This document shows positions 17,223 to 25,232 of a DNA stretch of 64,000 nucleotides, piece after piece; the first letter of the stretch is position 1; every line of letters starts with the position of its first letter. This DNA is from Tardiphaga sp. GTDB lineage: Bacteria > Pseudomonadota > Alphaproteobacteria > Rhizobiales > Xanthobacteraceae. The DNA is taken from NCBI RefSeq assembly GCF_028290495.1, contig NZ_JAQGJT010000044.1, positions 32,157-96,156 on the forward strand, in the 5' to 3' direction. Below the pieces are notes generated by a model that was not told where the DNA came from, searched no databases, and worked only from the letters and a program-made list of their open reading frames with translations. The position numbers and the translations under genes are program-made.

Positions 17223-17999
17223 CTATCCCAGCATCTGCGTGTCGCCGCAGATCGAGATCGCCTGGCCTGAAATGGTGCGTCCGCGCGGGCTGCACAGGAA
17301 CAGGATCTGGTCGGCGATCTGCTCCGGCGTGACGTAGTCCTTGATCGAGGTGTAGGAGAACGCCGTCTTCTCCATCTCGGCGAAGGAAATGCCGCGCTGC
17401 TGTGCCTTGGCTTCGAGCACGCGGCGCTGCCGGTCGCCAGCGACGAGGCCGGGCAGGATCGCGTTGACGCGGATATTGTCGGGGCCGAGTTCGATCGAGA
17501 GCGATTTGGTGAAGCCGATGACGCCCCATTTCGCCGCGGCATAGGGCGCCCGCAGCGCGAAGCCGACCTTCCCCGCCATCGAGGAGATGTTGACGATCGA
17601 GGCATTGGCGCTGCCGCGCAGCAGCGGCACCGCCAGGCGCGTGCAGTTGAACTGGCCGGTCAGGCAGATGTCGAGGCAGCGATCCCAGTCTTCGGGGTGC
17701 AAGTCCTCGACCTTGGCGGTGGGGCCGGCGATCCCCGCATTGTTGACCAGCACATCGAGCCCGCCGAGTTGTGCGGTGGCTTCCGCGAACAGATTCGCGA
17801 CCGCCTGACGGTCGGCGACGTCGCAACGGGTTTGCGTGATGGCGGGGTGGCTCTTGGCCAGCGCGGCGAGCGCCGTGTCATCGACATCGCAGGTGTGAAC
17901 CTGCGCGCCTTCGCCGGCGAAGGCCTTTGCGATGGCAAGGCCGATGCCGTTGGCGCCGGCGGTGACAAGAACGCGCAAACCCTTGATATCGAGATCCAT
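17223..17999 (-). CDS. Short-chain dehydrogenase/reductase (SDR)
   Basis: A 258-residue classical SDR. Cofactor motif TAGANGIG at about residues 13-20 and Asp near 38, favouring NAD(H); NNAG near 86; catalytic Ser in NISSM near 138, YAAAK with Tyr/Lys near 153-157; and PG(L)VAGDR after strand 6. ATG 17999 is preceded by a purine-rich GAAAGTCGCC leader. The substrate is not evident. It probably shares a transcript with the TSUP permease gene downstream. Confidence 0.88.
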   Translation of the reverse strand: MDLDIKGLRVLVTAGANGIGLAIAKAFAGEGAQVHTCDVDDTALAALAKSHPAITQTRCDVADRQAVANLFAEATAQLGGLDVLVNNAGIAGPTAKVEDLHPEDWDRCLDICLTGQFNCTRLAVPLLRGSANASIVNISSMAGKVGFALRAPYAAAKWGVIGFTKSLSIELGPDNIRVNAILPGLVAGDRQRRVLEAKAQQRGISFAEMEKTAFSYTSIKDYVTPEQIADQILFLCSPRGRTISGQAISICGDTQMLG

Positions 18000-18363
18000 G
18001 GCGACTTTCCGCTTCGTGAAATGATGGGACCATGTTGCCGCGCGCCGGCCGTCCCGAGATCTGTAGATGGGCTGGTTGTAGCTGCTTGAGGCTAGCGGCG
18101 ATCACGGATCACGACAAGCGATCTCGCCGGAAAACGCAGCTGTGTCGCCGGCTCCCGGCATCAGCGCGTGACGGCCGAGGTTACGTGGTGTTCCCGTTAT
18201 AATCTCCAGGTTGTGCGAACAGCCTGAGCCGCCGCAACAGCCGTGCCATCGCCGCGACGGCGGCCCGAATCCGGGGGCGTCGCCGATTGTTGATCTTCAT
18301 CAAGACGGTTGACTTTACGCAGGACATTGCCGTGATGCGCAACATCCTTGCGGAGACGGTCTG
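18000..18363. other. Intergenic region upstream of pyrC
   Basis: About 360 bp between divergent SDR and pyrC genes. It contains a possible very short reading frame ending in TGATG with the pyrC start (TTG 18287 to TGA 18364, about 25 residues, LIFIKTVDFTQDIAVMRNIL), which would couple to pyrC. No known RNA element is recognised. Confidence 0.3.
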
Positions 18364-19458
18364 ATGACACTCGACACCCTGTTTGACGCCGCGGCGAAGC
18401 CGCGCAGCAATGCCACTGACAGCCTGACGATTCGCCGGCCGGACGACTGGCACATCCATCTGCGCGATGGCGCGATGCTGCGCGCGGTGCTGCCGTTCAC
18501 GACGGCGCAGTTCGCGCGTGGCATCGTGATGCCCAATCTGGTGCCGCCGGTGACGACCGTGGCGATGGCCGCGGATTACCGCACGCGGATTCTCGCCGCG
18601 CGCCCGGAAGGCTGCGACTTCCAGCCGATGATGACGTGCTATTTGACCGACCAGACCTTGCCTGACGAGATCGAGAAGGGGCATGCCGAGGGCGTCTGGC
18701 TCGCCGCCAAGCTCTATCCGGCCGGCGCCACCACGAATTCCGCGCATGGCGTGCGCGATCTCAAGGCGATCCAGAAAGTGTTGGAGCGGATGGAGCGGAT
18801 CGGCATGCCGGTCTTGATCCACGGCGAGGCCACCGACCCTGCCGTCGATATTTTCGATCGTGAGTCGGTGTTCATGGAGCAGGTGCTGCTGCCGTTCCTT
18901 GGGGATTATCAGGGTCTCAAGGTGGTGATTGAGCACGTCACCACGCAGGAGACGGTGGAGATCGTCCGGGCGCACGCGCCGCGCGTCGCCGGCACCATCA
19001 CGCCGCATCATCTGATGATCAACCGCACCACGTTGTTTCAGGGCGGGCTGCGGCCGCATCTGTATTGCCTGCCGGTGGCCAAGCGCGAGCACCATCGTCT
19101 GGCGCTGCGCCGCGCGGTGACGTCGGGCGATAGCTGCTTCTTCATCGGCACCGACACCGCGCCGCATACAGCGAGTAACAAGGAGGCAAGTTGCTGTTCA
19201 GCCGGCGTGTTCGCCGGCGCCACGGCGCTACAGACCTATGCGCAGGTGTTCGACGAGGAGAACGCGCTCCAGCATCTGGAGGCTTTCGCCTCGCTAAACG
19301 GCGCGCGCTTCCACGGTCTCGCGCCGAACGAAGGCACGATCGAACTGCTGCGCAAGCCCGGCGCGCTGCCCGCGGCGGTCGCTGTGGAAGACGACGAGAT
19401 CGTCGTGTTCCGCGGCAACGAGATGCTGCCGTGGTCGCTTGGTGAAACCGTCAGGTAG
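18364..19458 (+). CDS. pyrC: Dihydroorotase, class II (PyrC type)
   Basis: A 364-residue enzyme that cyclises carbamoyl-aspartate to dihydroorotate in pyrimidine synthesis. All metal and catalytic residues are visible: His30/His32 (DDWHIHLRDG), the carboxylated Lys116 (AAKLYPAG), His153 (IHGE), His191 (EHVTT) and Asp264 (IGTDTAPH). It has about 15 extra N-terminal residues compared with E. coli PyrC. ATG 18364 has GGAG eight bases upstream. It converges on the receptor gene at 19531 across a hairpin. Confidence 0.95.
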   Translation: MTLDTLFDAAAKPRSNATDSLTIRRPDDWHIHLRDGAMLRAVLPFTTAQFARGIVMPNLVPPVTTVAMAADYRTRILAARPEGCDFQPMMTCYLTDQTLPDEIEKGHAEGVWLAAKLYPAGATTNSAHGVRDLKAIQKVLERMERIGMPVLIHGEATDPAVDIFDRESVFMEQVLLPFLGDYQGLKVVIEHVTTQETVEIVRAHAPRVAGTITPHHLMINRTTLFQGGLRPHLYCLPVAKREHHRLALRRAVTSGDSCFFIGTDTAPHTASNKEASCCSAGVFAGATALQTYAQVFDEENALQHLEAFASLNGARFHGLAPNEGTIELLRKPGALPAAVAVEDDEIVVFRGNEMLPWSLGETVR

Positions 19459-19474
19459 AAGTTGATCCACTCTT

Positions 19475-19517
19475 GCTCTCCCGCCCAGCGAAGCAAGGCT
19501 CCGCCAGGCGGGAGAGC
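19475..19517. terminator. Hairpin between convergent pyrC and receptor gene
   Basis: GCTCTCCCGCC (19475-19485) pairs perfectly with GGCGGGAGAGC (19507-19517), a GC-rich 11-bp stem with a 21-nt loop. It lies in the 72-bp gap between two convergent stops. No strong T-run follows, so termination by this hairpin alone is uncertain. Confidence 0.5.
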
Positions 19518-19530
19518 TTGGCTCAAGCCG

Positions 19531-20535
19531 CTACTTCTTCACCTTGCTGGCGTCCATCTTGATCGCGGGGTCGAGCAGTTTGGTGTTGAAGGCGGTGTCC
19601 ACGGCGAAGGGCTTTTCCATGCCGAGATAGGTCTGCACGAGCTCGTAGTCCTTCTGCATGCGGCCGCCGTCGATCCAGCCGAGGCCCTTGGTGGTGGTGA
19701 ATTCGTCGGTCATCAGGAACTTGATGCGCTCCCACTGCTTCTGCTGGTTTTCCTTGTCGAGGCCGGAGGCGGCGTCGAGCAGTGACTTCAGGCAGGGATC
19801 AAAATCAGCGACGCAGGCGGCGAAGGCCTTCTGGCTGATGCGGATGAAATCTTCCGACAGTTTCGGGTTCTTGGCGAGGTATGCGCCGTTGACGATCACC
19901 GAATTGCCGTAGGGGTTGAGGCCGATGTCCTTCCAGTTGATGTAGCCGAGGTCGTCGCCGAACTCCTTCACCTTCTGGTCGTGCTCATTGTAGAAATCGC
20001 TGATGATGTCGACGGCGTGGCTCTTCAGCGAGGCGATCTTGGCTGTCGGGCCGATATTGACGAAGCTCACGGAGTCCGGCGCGATGCCCGCGGCCTTGGC
20101 AAAGGCCGGCCACATCACGCGCGAGGCGTCGCCGGGCGGGTTGCCGATCTTGTGGTTCGGGAATGTCTTCGGGCTGTCGACGCCGTAGCTCTTCAGCCAG
20201 TAGAAGGTCTGTCCGGTGTTGGCGTAGACGCTCATCAGCGCCACGACATCGGCGCCCTTGCTCTTCGCCACCAGCATGGTCGCAAGATCGGCGATGCCGA
20301 AAGCCGAACCGCCGGAGCCGACCTTCACCGAAGAAACCCCCGAGCCCTTGCCGACTTCGATGGTGAGGTCGATGCCGGCCTTCTCGTACCAGCCCTGCGA
20401 CTTGGCATAGTAGTACGGCGCGTGGTCGGCAGTTGGCGTCCAGTTCAGGATCAGGTTGACAGACTCGGCGGCGGTGGCGGGCAGGGCCGGCGCAAGCAGC
20501 GCCAATGCCAGAGCGGTGGTCCTGAGGCGCTTCAT
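19531..20535 (-). CDS. NMT1/THI5-type ABC substrate-binding protein
   Basis: A 334-residue periplasmic receptor with a Sec signal peptide (MKRLRTTALALALLAP, cut near TAA-ES). The NMT1/THI5 domain is clear: LILNWTPTADHAPYYYAKSQGWYEKAGIDL, KVGSGGSAFGIADL and IGLNPYGNSVIVNGAYL. Members bind aromatic, pyrimidine or other small amphipathic ligands. ATG 20535 has AGGAG upstream. It is divergent from the TetR gene at 20639, and the matching permease and ATPase are at 21538 and 25232. A TetR-type inverted repeat lies 86 bp upstream of its start. Confidence 0.92.
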   Translation of the reverse strand: MKRLRTTALALALLAPALPATAAESVNLILNWTPTADHAPYYYAKSQGWYEKAGIDLTIEVGKGSGVSSVKVGSGGSAFGIADLATMLVAKSKGADVVALMSVYANTGQTFYWLKSYGVDSPKTFPNHKIGNPPGDASRVMWPAFAKAAGIAPDSVSFVNIGPTAKIASLKSHAVDIISDFYNEHDQKVKEFGDDLGYINWKDIGLNPYGNSVIVNGAYLAKNPKLSEDFIRISQKAFAACVADFDPCLKSLLDAASGLDKENQQKQWERIKFLMTDEFTTTKGLGWIDGGRMQKDYELVQTYLGMEKPFAVDTAFNTKLLDPAIKMDASKVKK

Positions 20536-20620
20536 GGTAACTCTCCTGAGATGATATGGGGCCGTGCTTGCCGCCGCACGTGCCGGCGTCTACCAATGCA
20601 ACAAGGGACGCCGCCAATTG

Positions 20621-20636
20621 TCAACTGTCTGGTTGG
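20621..20636. promoter_or_regulatory. Inverted-repeat operator in the tetR/receptor divergent promoter
   Basis: TCAACTGTCTGGTTGG matches 13 of 16 positions of the better palindrome at 21444-21459 (when one is read on the opposite strand). It ends 2 bp before the tetR start codon and is 86 bp upstream of the receptor start, so binding could block both. The regulator is presumably the TetR protein encoded next to it (inference). Confidence 0.6.
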
Positions 20637-20638
20637 AT

Positions 20639-21286
20639 ATGCCGAAACAACGATTATCTGCCGCAGAACCGCGCAAGCGCGATCCCGTCGCCACCCGGCA
20701 GAAGCTGCTGGTAGCGGCCCGGCGTGAATTCGCGCAAAGCGGCCTCGCCGGCGCCCGGGTCGACGACATCGCCGCGCGCGCCGGCGTCAACAAGCAACTG
20801 GTCTATCATTACTTCGGCGACAAGGACGCGCTGTACCTGGCGGTGCTGGAATGGGTCTATGAGGAAATCCGCGCCCAGGAGCGCGAGCTCAATCTGGAAG
20901 GTCTTGCGCCCGAAAAGGCGATCCGAAAGCTGATCGAGGCCTCATTTGACCATCTGGCGGCGCATCCGGATTTCATCGTACTGCTCAACGACGAGAACCG
21001 CGGCGGAGCGTCGCATGTCAGCGGCTCCCGCAAGCTCACGGCGATGCATTCGCCGCTGGTGGATATGGTGTCGAAGATCCTTGGCGAGGGCGTCAAGGCC
21101 GGCATTTTCCGCAAGGGCGTCAATCCGGTGCACCTCTACATTTCGATCGCCGGGCTGAGCTATTTCTTCTTTTCCAATACGCCCACGTTGTCCGCGATCT
21201 TCGGCAAGGATCTCGGCAGTCCGGCCTCGATACGCGCCCGGCGCAAGCACGTCGTCGATCTGGTCATGCATTCGCTGCGGCCGTGA
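20639..21286 (+). CDS. TetR-family transcriptional repressor
   Basis: A 215-residue TetR protein. The N-terminal helix-turn-helix runs from RQKLLVAARREFAQSG through ARVDDIAARAGVNKQLVYHYFGDKDAL (residues 19-60). The C-terminal ligand domain, with HPDFIVLLNDENRGG and a GIFRKGVNPVHLYISIAG segment, resembles the NicS-like group. ATG 20639 (MPKQRLSA) was chosen because the family begins there; an earlier GTG/ATG would run through the operator. It sits between the two halves of an ABC importer, and a shared inverted repeat occurs before both transcription units. The effector may be the imported compound. Confidence 0.92.
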   Translation: MPKQRLSAAEPRKRDPVATRQKLLVAARREFAQSGLAGARVDDIAARAGVNKQLVYHYFGDKDALYLAVLEWVYEEIRAQERELNLEGLAPEKAIRKLIEASFDHLAAHPDFIVLLNDENRGGASHVSGSRKLTAMHSPLVDMVSKILGEGVKAGIFRKGVNPVHLYISIAGLSYFFFSNTPTLSAIFGKDLGSPASIRARRKHVVDLVMHSLRP

Positions 21287-21314
21287 TGGGTAGTGGAAGC
21301 CTGCGCCCTCTCTG

Positions 21315-21404
21315 CGTCATTGCGAGGAGCCCTTGCGACGAAGCAATCCAGCCTGCGTTTGCGGCCTTCTGGATTGCCGTGTCGCTTCGCTCCTCGCAAT
21401 GACG
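21315..21404. repeat. RPE/REP-like palindromic element
   Basis: CGTCATTGCGAGGAGC at the left end is mirrored by GCTCCTCGCAATGACG at the right end. Inner arms GCGACGAAGCAATCCAG and CTGGATTGCCGTGTCGC also pair, giving one long imperfect hairpin of about 90 bp. This sequence type is widespread between genes in many proteobacteria. It lies after tetR and before the operon operator. Confidence 0.8.
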
Positions 21405-21443
21405 GGGGGAGAGGCCGGCGCGCCGCCGCAGCCTTCAAAATAA

Positions 21444-21459
21444 TCAACCAGATGGTTGA
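21444..21459. promoter_or_regulatory. Perfect inverted repeat, likely TetR operator for the importer operon
   Basis: TCAACCA-GA-TGGTTGA has 7-bp perfect arms and a 2-bp spacer, 79 bp upstream of the permease start. The related site at 20621-20636 lies in the divergent promoter on the other side of tetR. The layout is similar to, but not the same as, the RutR site TTGACCAnnTGGTCAA known in enterobacteria. Confidence 0.65.
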
Positions 21460-21537
21460 AACCTGTTTCTGATGCCGCTAGGCTACCCCCGGTTCCGCGG
21501 CGGTATCCATCGCGCGGTACGGGATAAGGAGCACGCA

Positions 21538-22311
21538 GTGTCCAGCGACGGAATGCGGACGGCCCGGTCATTGGCGATCATCGTGATCGTGCATCTTGCC
21601 GTGATCGTGCTGTGGCAGGTGCTGGTCGATGCGTTCCAGGTGCCGAAGTTTGTGCTGCCGTCGCCGCTGGCGGTGGTGAAGACGCTGGCGCAATCGAACT
21701 ATGCCTGGCTGTCCAACACCGCGGTCACGGCGGTCGAAATTCTCGGCGGCTTCGCGCTCGGCGCGCTGGTCGGCGTCGGCATGGCGGTGCTGTTCTGCTG
21801 GTCGCCACTGCTCAGTCTGGCGCTGTTGCCGCTGTTCGTCACGCTCAACATGATCCCGAAGGTCGCTCTGGGGCCGCTGTTCATCGTCTGGTTCAGCTAC
21901 GGCATCTTCCCCAATATCCTGATCGCCTTCTCCATTTGCTTCTTCCCGATCCTGCTGACCACGGCGCGCGGTCTCAATGAGGTCGAGCCGGACCTGCTCG
22001 ATCTCGTCAAGTCGTTGCGCGGCTCGCGGTGGACGCTGTTTCGCAAGATCCAGCTACCGGGCGCGCTGCCTTATGTGTTTTCCGGCATGAAGGTCGGTGC
22101 GGTGCTGGCCGTGGCCGGCGCCGTGGTCGGCGAATTCATCGCCTCCGAGCGCGGCCTTGGCTACCTGATGATCCAGGTGCAGTCGTCGCTCGATACGCCG
22201 GCGATGCTGATGGCGGTGGTGCTGCTGACGCTGCTCGGCGTCGCCCTCTATGGTCTGGTGCTCGCCCTCGAACGGATGTTCGTGGTGCGCGATGTCCGGC
22301 TGCAACAATAA
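21538..22311 (+). CDS. ABC importer permease (NMT1/SsuC type)
   Basis: A 257-residue membrane protein with six predicted helices and the coupling motif LVKSLRGSRWTLFRKIQLPGALPYV near residue 160. GTG 21538 has AAGGAG seven bases upstream; the frame extends to 21472, but that start has no ribosome site and lies close to the operator. It is first in a tight five-gene operon with the matching ATPase last; the receptor is encoded divergently at 19531. Confidence 0.9.
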   Translation: MSSDGMRTARSLAIIVIVHLAVIVLWQVLVDAFQVPKFVLPSPLAVVKTLAQSNYAWLSNTAVTAVEILGGFALGALVGVGMAVLFCWSPLLSLALLPLFVTLNMIPKVALGPLFIVWFSYGIFPNILIAFSICFFPILLTTARGLNEVEPDLLDLVKSLRGSRWTLFRKIQLPGALPYVFSGMKVGAVLAVAGAVVGEFIASERGLGYLMIQVQSSLDTPAMLMAVVLLTLLGVALYGLVLALERMFVVRDVRLQQ

Positions 22312-22326
22312 TTTCAGGGACAAGAC

Positions 22327-23364
22327 ATGCTGCTCACCCGAGACACTCTGCCGGACACCATTCCCGATATCGCCGCGCTCGATGACCTGTTGTGCCGGCC
22401 GAGCCAGGCGCTGATCGACGATCTCGCCGGTCTCGATGGCGACATCATGATCCTCGGCGTCGCCGGCAAGATGGGCCCAACGCTGGCCGGTCTCGCCAAG
22501 GCGGCGCAGCCGGATCGCCGTGTCATCGGCGTCGCGCGCTTCAGCGATCCCGAGGCGAAAGCCTGGCTCGAGGCGCGCGGCATCGAGACGATCAGCTGCG
22601 ACCTGCTCGACGAGGAGGCCATCAAGGCGTTGCCGAAATCGCCGAACATCATTTTCATGGCCGGCCGCAAGTTCGGCGCCGAAGGCGACCTGTCCCTGAC
22701 CTGGGCGATGAACGCGCACGTGCCGGCCCTGATCGCGCAGGCGTTTCCGGAGAGCCGGATCGTCGCCTTCTCGACGGGGTGCGTCTATCCCTTCGTGCCA
22801 GTGACGGGCAAAGGCGCGGATGAGAGCGTGCAGCCCGATCCGCCCGGCGAATACGCCCAGTCCTGCGTCGGCCGTGAGCGGATGTTCGAGTATTTTTCGC
22901 GCAAGTTCGATACGCCCGGCCGTTTGTTCCGGCTGAACTACGCCATCGATATGCGCTACGGCGTGCTGCACGATATCGCGATGAAGATCATGCAGGACAA
23001 GCCGATCGACGTCAGTCTCGGCCATGTCAATTTCATCTGGCAGGGCGATGCCGCGGCGCAGGCGTTGCGCTGCCTCGCGCATTGCGACACACCGACCACG
23101 CCGATCAATGTCAGCGGCCACGAGATACTTGCGGTGCGCGATCTCGCCGCGAAAATCGGTGCGCGACTGGGCCGCTCGCCCATCATCACCGGTACCGAGC
23201 AGCCAACCGCCTGGCTCACCGACGTGTCGCTGGCGACCAGCCTGTTTGGCCTGCCGATCGTCGATGTCGACCAGATGATCGCATGGACCACGGACTGGGT
23301 GGCGCGCTCGATGCCGAGCCTGGGCAAGCCGACCAAATACGAGGTCCGCGATGGACGATACTGA
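22327..23364 (+). CDS. NAD(P)-dependent epimerase/dehydratase-family oxidoreductase
   Basis: A 345-residue extended SDR. The nucleotide-binding motif GVAGKMGPT lies near residues 44-52, unusually far in because a 40-residue N-terminal extension precedes it. FSTGCVYPF occupies the catalytic Ser region. The expected YxxxK is not obvious: the region reads YAQSCVGRE, with the lysine replaced by Arg or absent. Activity as a classical dehydrogenase is therefore uncertain. It lies in the importer operon and may process the imported ligand. The next gene overlaps its end by 14 bp. Confidence 0.8.
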   Translation: MLLTRDTLPDTIPDIAALDDLLCRPSQALIDDLAGLDGDIMILGVAGKMGPTLAGLAKAAQPDRRVIGVARFSDPEAKAWLEARGIETISCDLLDEEAIKALPKSPNIIFMAGRKFGAEGDLSLTWAMNAHVPALIAQAFPESRIVAFSTGCVYPFVPVTGKGADESVQPDPPGEYAQSCVGRERMFEYFSRKFDTPGRLFRLNYAIDMRYGVLHDIAMKIMQDKPIDVSLGHVNFIWQGDAAAQALRCLAHCDTPTTPINVSGHEILAVRDLAAKIGARLGRSPIITGTEQPTAWLTDVSLATSLFGLPIVDVDQMIAWTTDWVARSMPSLGKPTKYEVRDGRY

Positions 23365-24172
23365 CGGGCCTGCGATCATCCGGCTGTCGATCGGCGATGC
23401 GCCGGCCGGCCTTGCGCTGTCGACCGAGGCGCACTGGAATCAGAACGAAGCCGATTGGCGGTTCTTCCTCACGCGCGGCATCGTGTTTGGCATTGTCGAA
23501 CGCGATATCGGCCTGATCGCTACGGCGGCGCTGCTGCCTTTTGCGGAGGGCAATGCATGGATCAGCATGGTGCTCGTCACGGCCAGTCGGCAGCGCCGCG
23601 GTCTCGCGACCCGGTTGGTTGACGCCTGTATAAACGAAGCAACGCGGCAGAAACGCACCGCCTGGCTCGATGCGACGCCTGCGGGGGCAACGGTCTACGG
23701 CGCGCTCGGCTTTACGCCGGCGGGCTGCTCTCAGCGGATGCGGTTTGCAGGCGGCGGCGCAATGCAGGCGGCGTTGCCGGCGGGCGACATAAGTGAGCTT
23801 CTGCGGCGAGACTTTCGAGCGATGGGTTTTGACCGCAGCGCCTTGCTGCTGGAATTATCTGGCCGTCCGGGCTCATGCATCGTTGCGCAAGACGGCGCAA
23901 TCGCGCTGATCCGTGACGGTCGTACAGCCCGCCATATCGGACCGCTGATGGCGGACGATGCGTCATCGGCGGCGCGGCTGCTGGCGGCGATCGTGCAATC
24001 CGAAACCGGCCCGTTTCTGCTCGATCTGAACAACGCTCGCAGCGAGTTGATCGACGAACTCGCCGCGGCCGGATGGTCCAATGAACGTCCGTTCCAGCGC
24101 ATGCGGTTCGGCCTGATCAATGCCACAGGACCGGAGTTGGCTTTCGCCGGCGCCGGCCCGGAATATGGATAG
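23351..24172 (+). CDS. Two-domain GNAT-family N-acetyltransferase
   Basis: A 273-residue protein. The N-terminal GNAT domain has WISMVLVTASRQRRGLATRL, where the RQRRGLA stretch forms the acetyl-CoA pyrophosphate loop (residues 77-84). YGALGFTPAG follows near 117. The C-terminal half resembles the Acetyltransf_18 (YitH-like) domain, RHIGPLMADDA and FLLDLNNAR. It transfers an acyl group to an unknown amine. It starts at ATG 23351, inside the previous gene, so translation is probably coupled. Confidence 0.82.
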   Translation: MDDTDGPAIIRLSIGDAPAGLALSTEAHWNQNEADWRFFLTRGIVFGIVERDIGLIATAALLPFAEGNAWISMVLVTASRQRRGLATRLVDACINEATRQKRTAWLDATPAGATVYGALGFTPAGCSQRMRFAGGGAMQAALPAGDISELLRRDFRAMGFDRSALLLELSGRPGSCIVAQDGAIALIRDGRTARHIGPLMADDASSAARLLAAIVQSETGPFLLDLNNARSELIDELAAAGWSNERPFQRMRFGLINATGPELAFAGAGPEYG

Positions 24173-24176
24173 CGCC

Positions 24177-25232
24177 ATGCATCACAGTGAGATGAATTCG
24201 GACGTCCGGCGCCTGATCGCCGAGGGCACGGTGATCCCGGCGCATCCGCTGGCGATCGATGCGGCCGGACAACTCGACACTACGCATCAGCGCGCGCTGA
24301 CGCGCTATTACGTCGACTCTGGTGTCGGCGGGCTGGCGGTCGGCGTCCACACCACGCAATTCGCGATCCGCGAGGTCGGGCTGTACCGTCCGGTGCTCGA
24401 ACTCGCCGCCGAAACCGCGGCCGCCTGGACCTCGCAGCCCATGGCTCTGGTGGCGGGTCTGGCAGGACCGACGGCGCAGGCCGTCGCCGAAGCGCAAACC
24501 GCGCGCGGGATCGGGTATCACGCCGGCCTGCTCAGCCTCGCCGCGATGAAATCCGCCTCCGAAGATGACATCATCGCGCATTGCGAGGCGGTTGCCCGTG
24601 AGATCCCGCTGATCGGCTTCTATCTGCAGCCCGCGGTCGGCGGACTGCTGCTGAGCTCGAATTTCTGGCGTCGTTTCGCCGCGATCGACAATGTCATCGC
24701 CATCAAGATGGCACCGTTCAACCGCTACCGCACGCTCGATGTGCTGCGCGGTGTACTTGCCGCCGGCGCGCTGGACCGCGTCACGCTCTATACCGGCAAC
24801 GATGATCACATCCTGCTCGACCTCACGCTGCCCTTCGACCTGCGCGACGGCGGCGTCACCACGCGCGTCAATATTCGCGGCGGCCTGCTCGGCCACTGGT
24901 CGGTATGGACGTCGAGTGCCGTCAAACAGTTCGAGATGTGCAAGGCCGCGCGCGGCAAGGGCGTTCTCCCCGCCGACCTCCTGGCGCTCGATGCCCGCGT
25001 TACCGATTGCAACAGCGCGTTCTTCGACGTCGCCAACGATTTCCACGGCTGCATCGCCGGCTGCCACGAGATCCTGCGGCGGCAGGGGCTGCTGAAAGGC
25101 ATCTGGTGCCTCGATCCAGCTGAGAGCCTCGGCCCCGGCCAGATGCAGGAGATCGACCGCGTCTGCCGCGAACATGCTGATCTCAGCGACGACGATTTTG
25201 TCGCCGCGAACCTGCAGAAGTGGCTGTCCTGA
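24177..25232 (+). CDS. DapA/dihydrodipicolinate synthase-family aldolase
   Basis: About 350 residues of the DHDPS/N-acetylneuraminate lyase TIM-barrel family. The Schiff-base lysine is in NVIAIKMAPFNRY (about residue 180) and the proton-relay Tyr in FYLQPAVGG (near 150). The usual GTTGE motif that binds the pyruvate carboxylate is replaced by GVHTTQF (residues 56-61), so the substrate probably differs from pyruvate plus aldehyde. Starts at 24165 or 24177 are both possible; neither has a strong ribosome site. It sits in the importer operon, with the ATPase gene overlapping its stop. Confidence 0.83.
   Translation: MHHSEMNSDVRRLIAEGTVIPAHPLAIDAAGQLDTTHQRALTRYYVDSGVGGLAVGVHTTQFAIREVGLYRPVLELAAETAAAWTSQPMALVAGLAGPTAQAVAEAQTARGIGYHAGLLSLAAMKSASEDDIIAHCEAVAREIPLIGFYLQPAVGGLLLSSNFWRRFAAIDNVIAIKMAPFNRYRTLDVLRGVLAAGALDRVTLYTGNDDHILLDLTLPFDLRDGGVTTRVNIRGGLLGHWSVWTSSAVKQFEMCKAARGKGVLPADLLALDARVTDCNSAFFDVANDFHGCIAGCHEILRRQGLLKGIWCLDPAESLGPGQMQEIDRVCREHADLSDDDFVAANLQKWLS

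Noticed and set aside
22054..23379. A 441-codon minus-strand frame opposite the epimerase gene
   Set aside because: Low-quality composition and no motif; opposite to a real gene in a tight operon.
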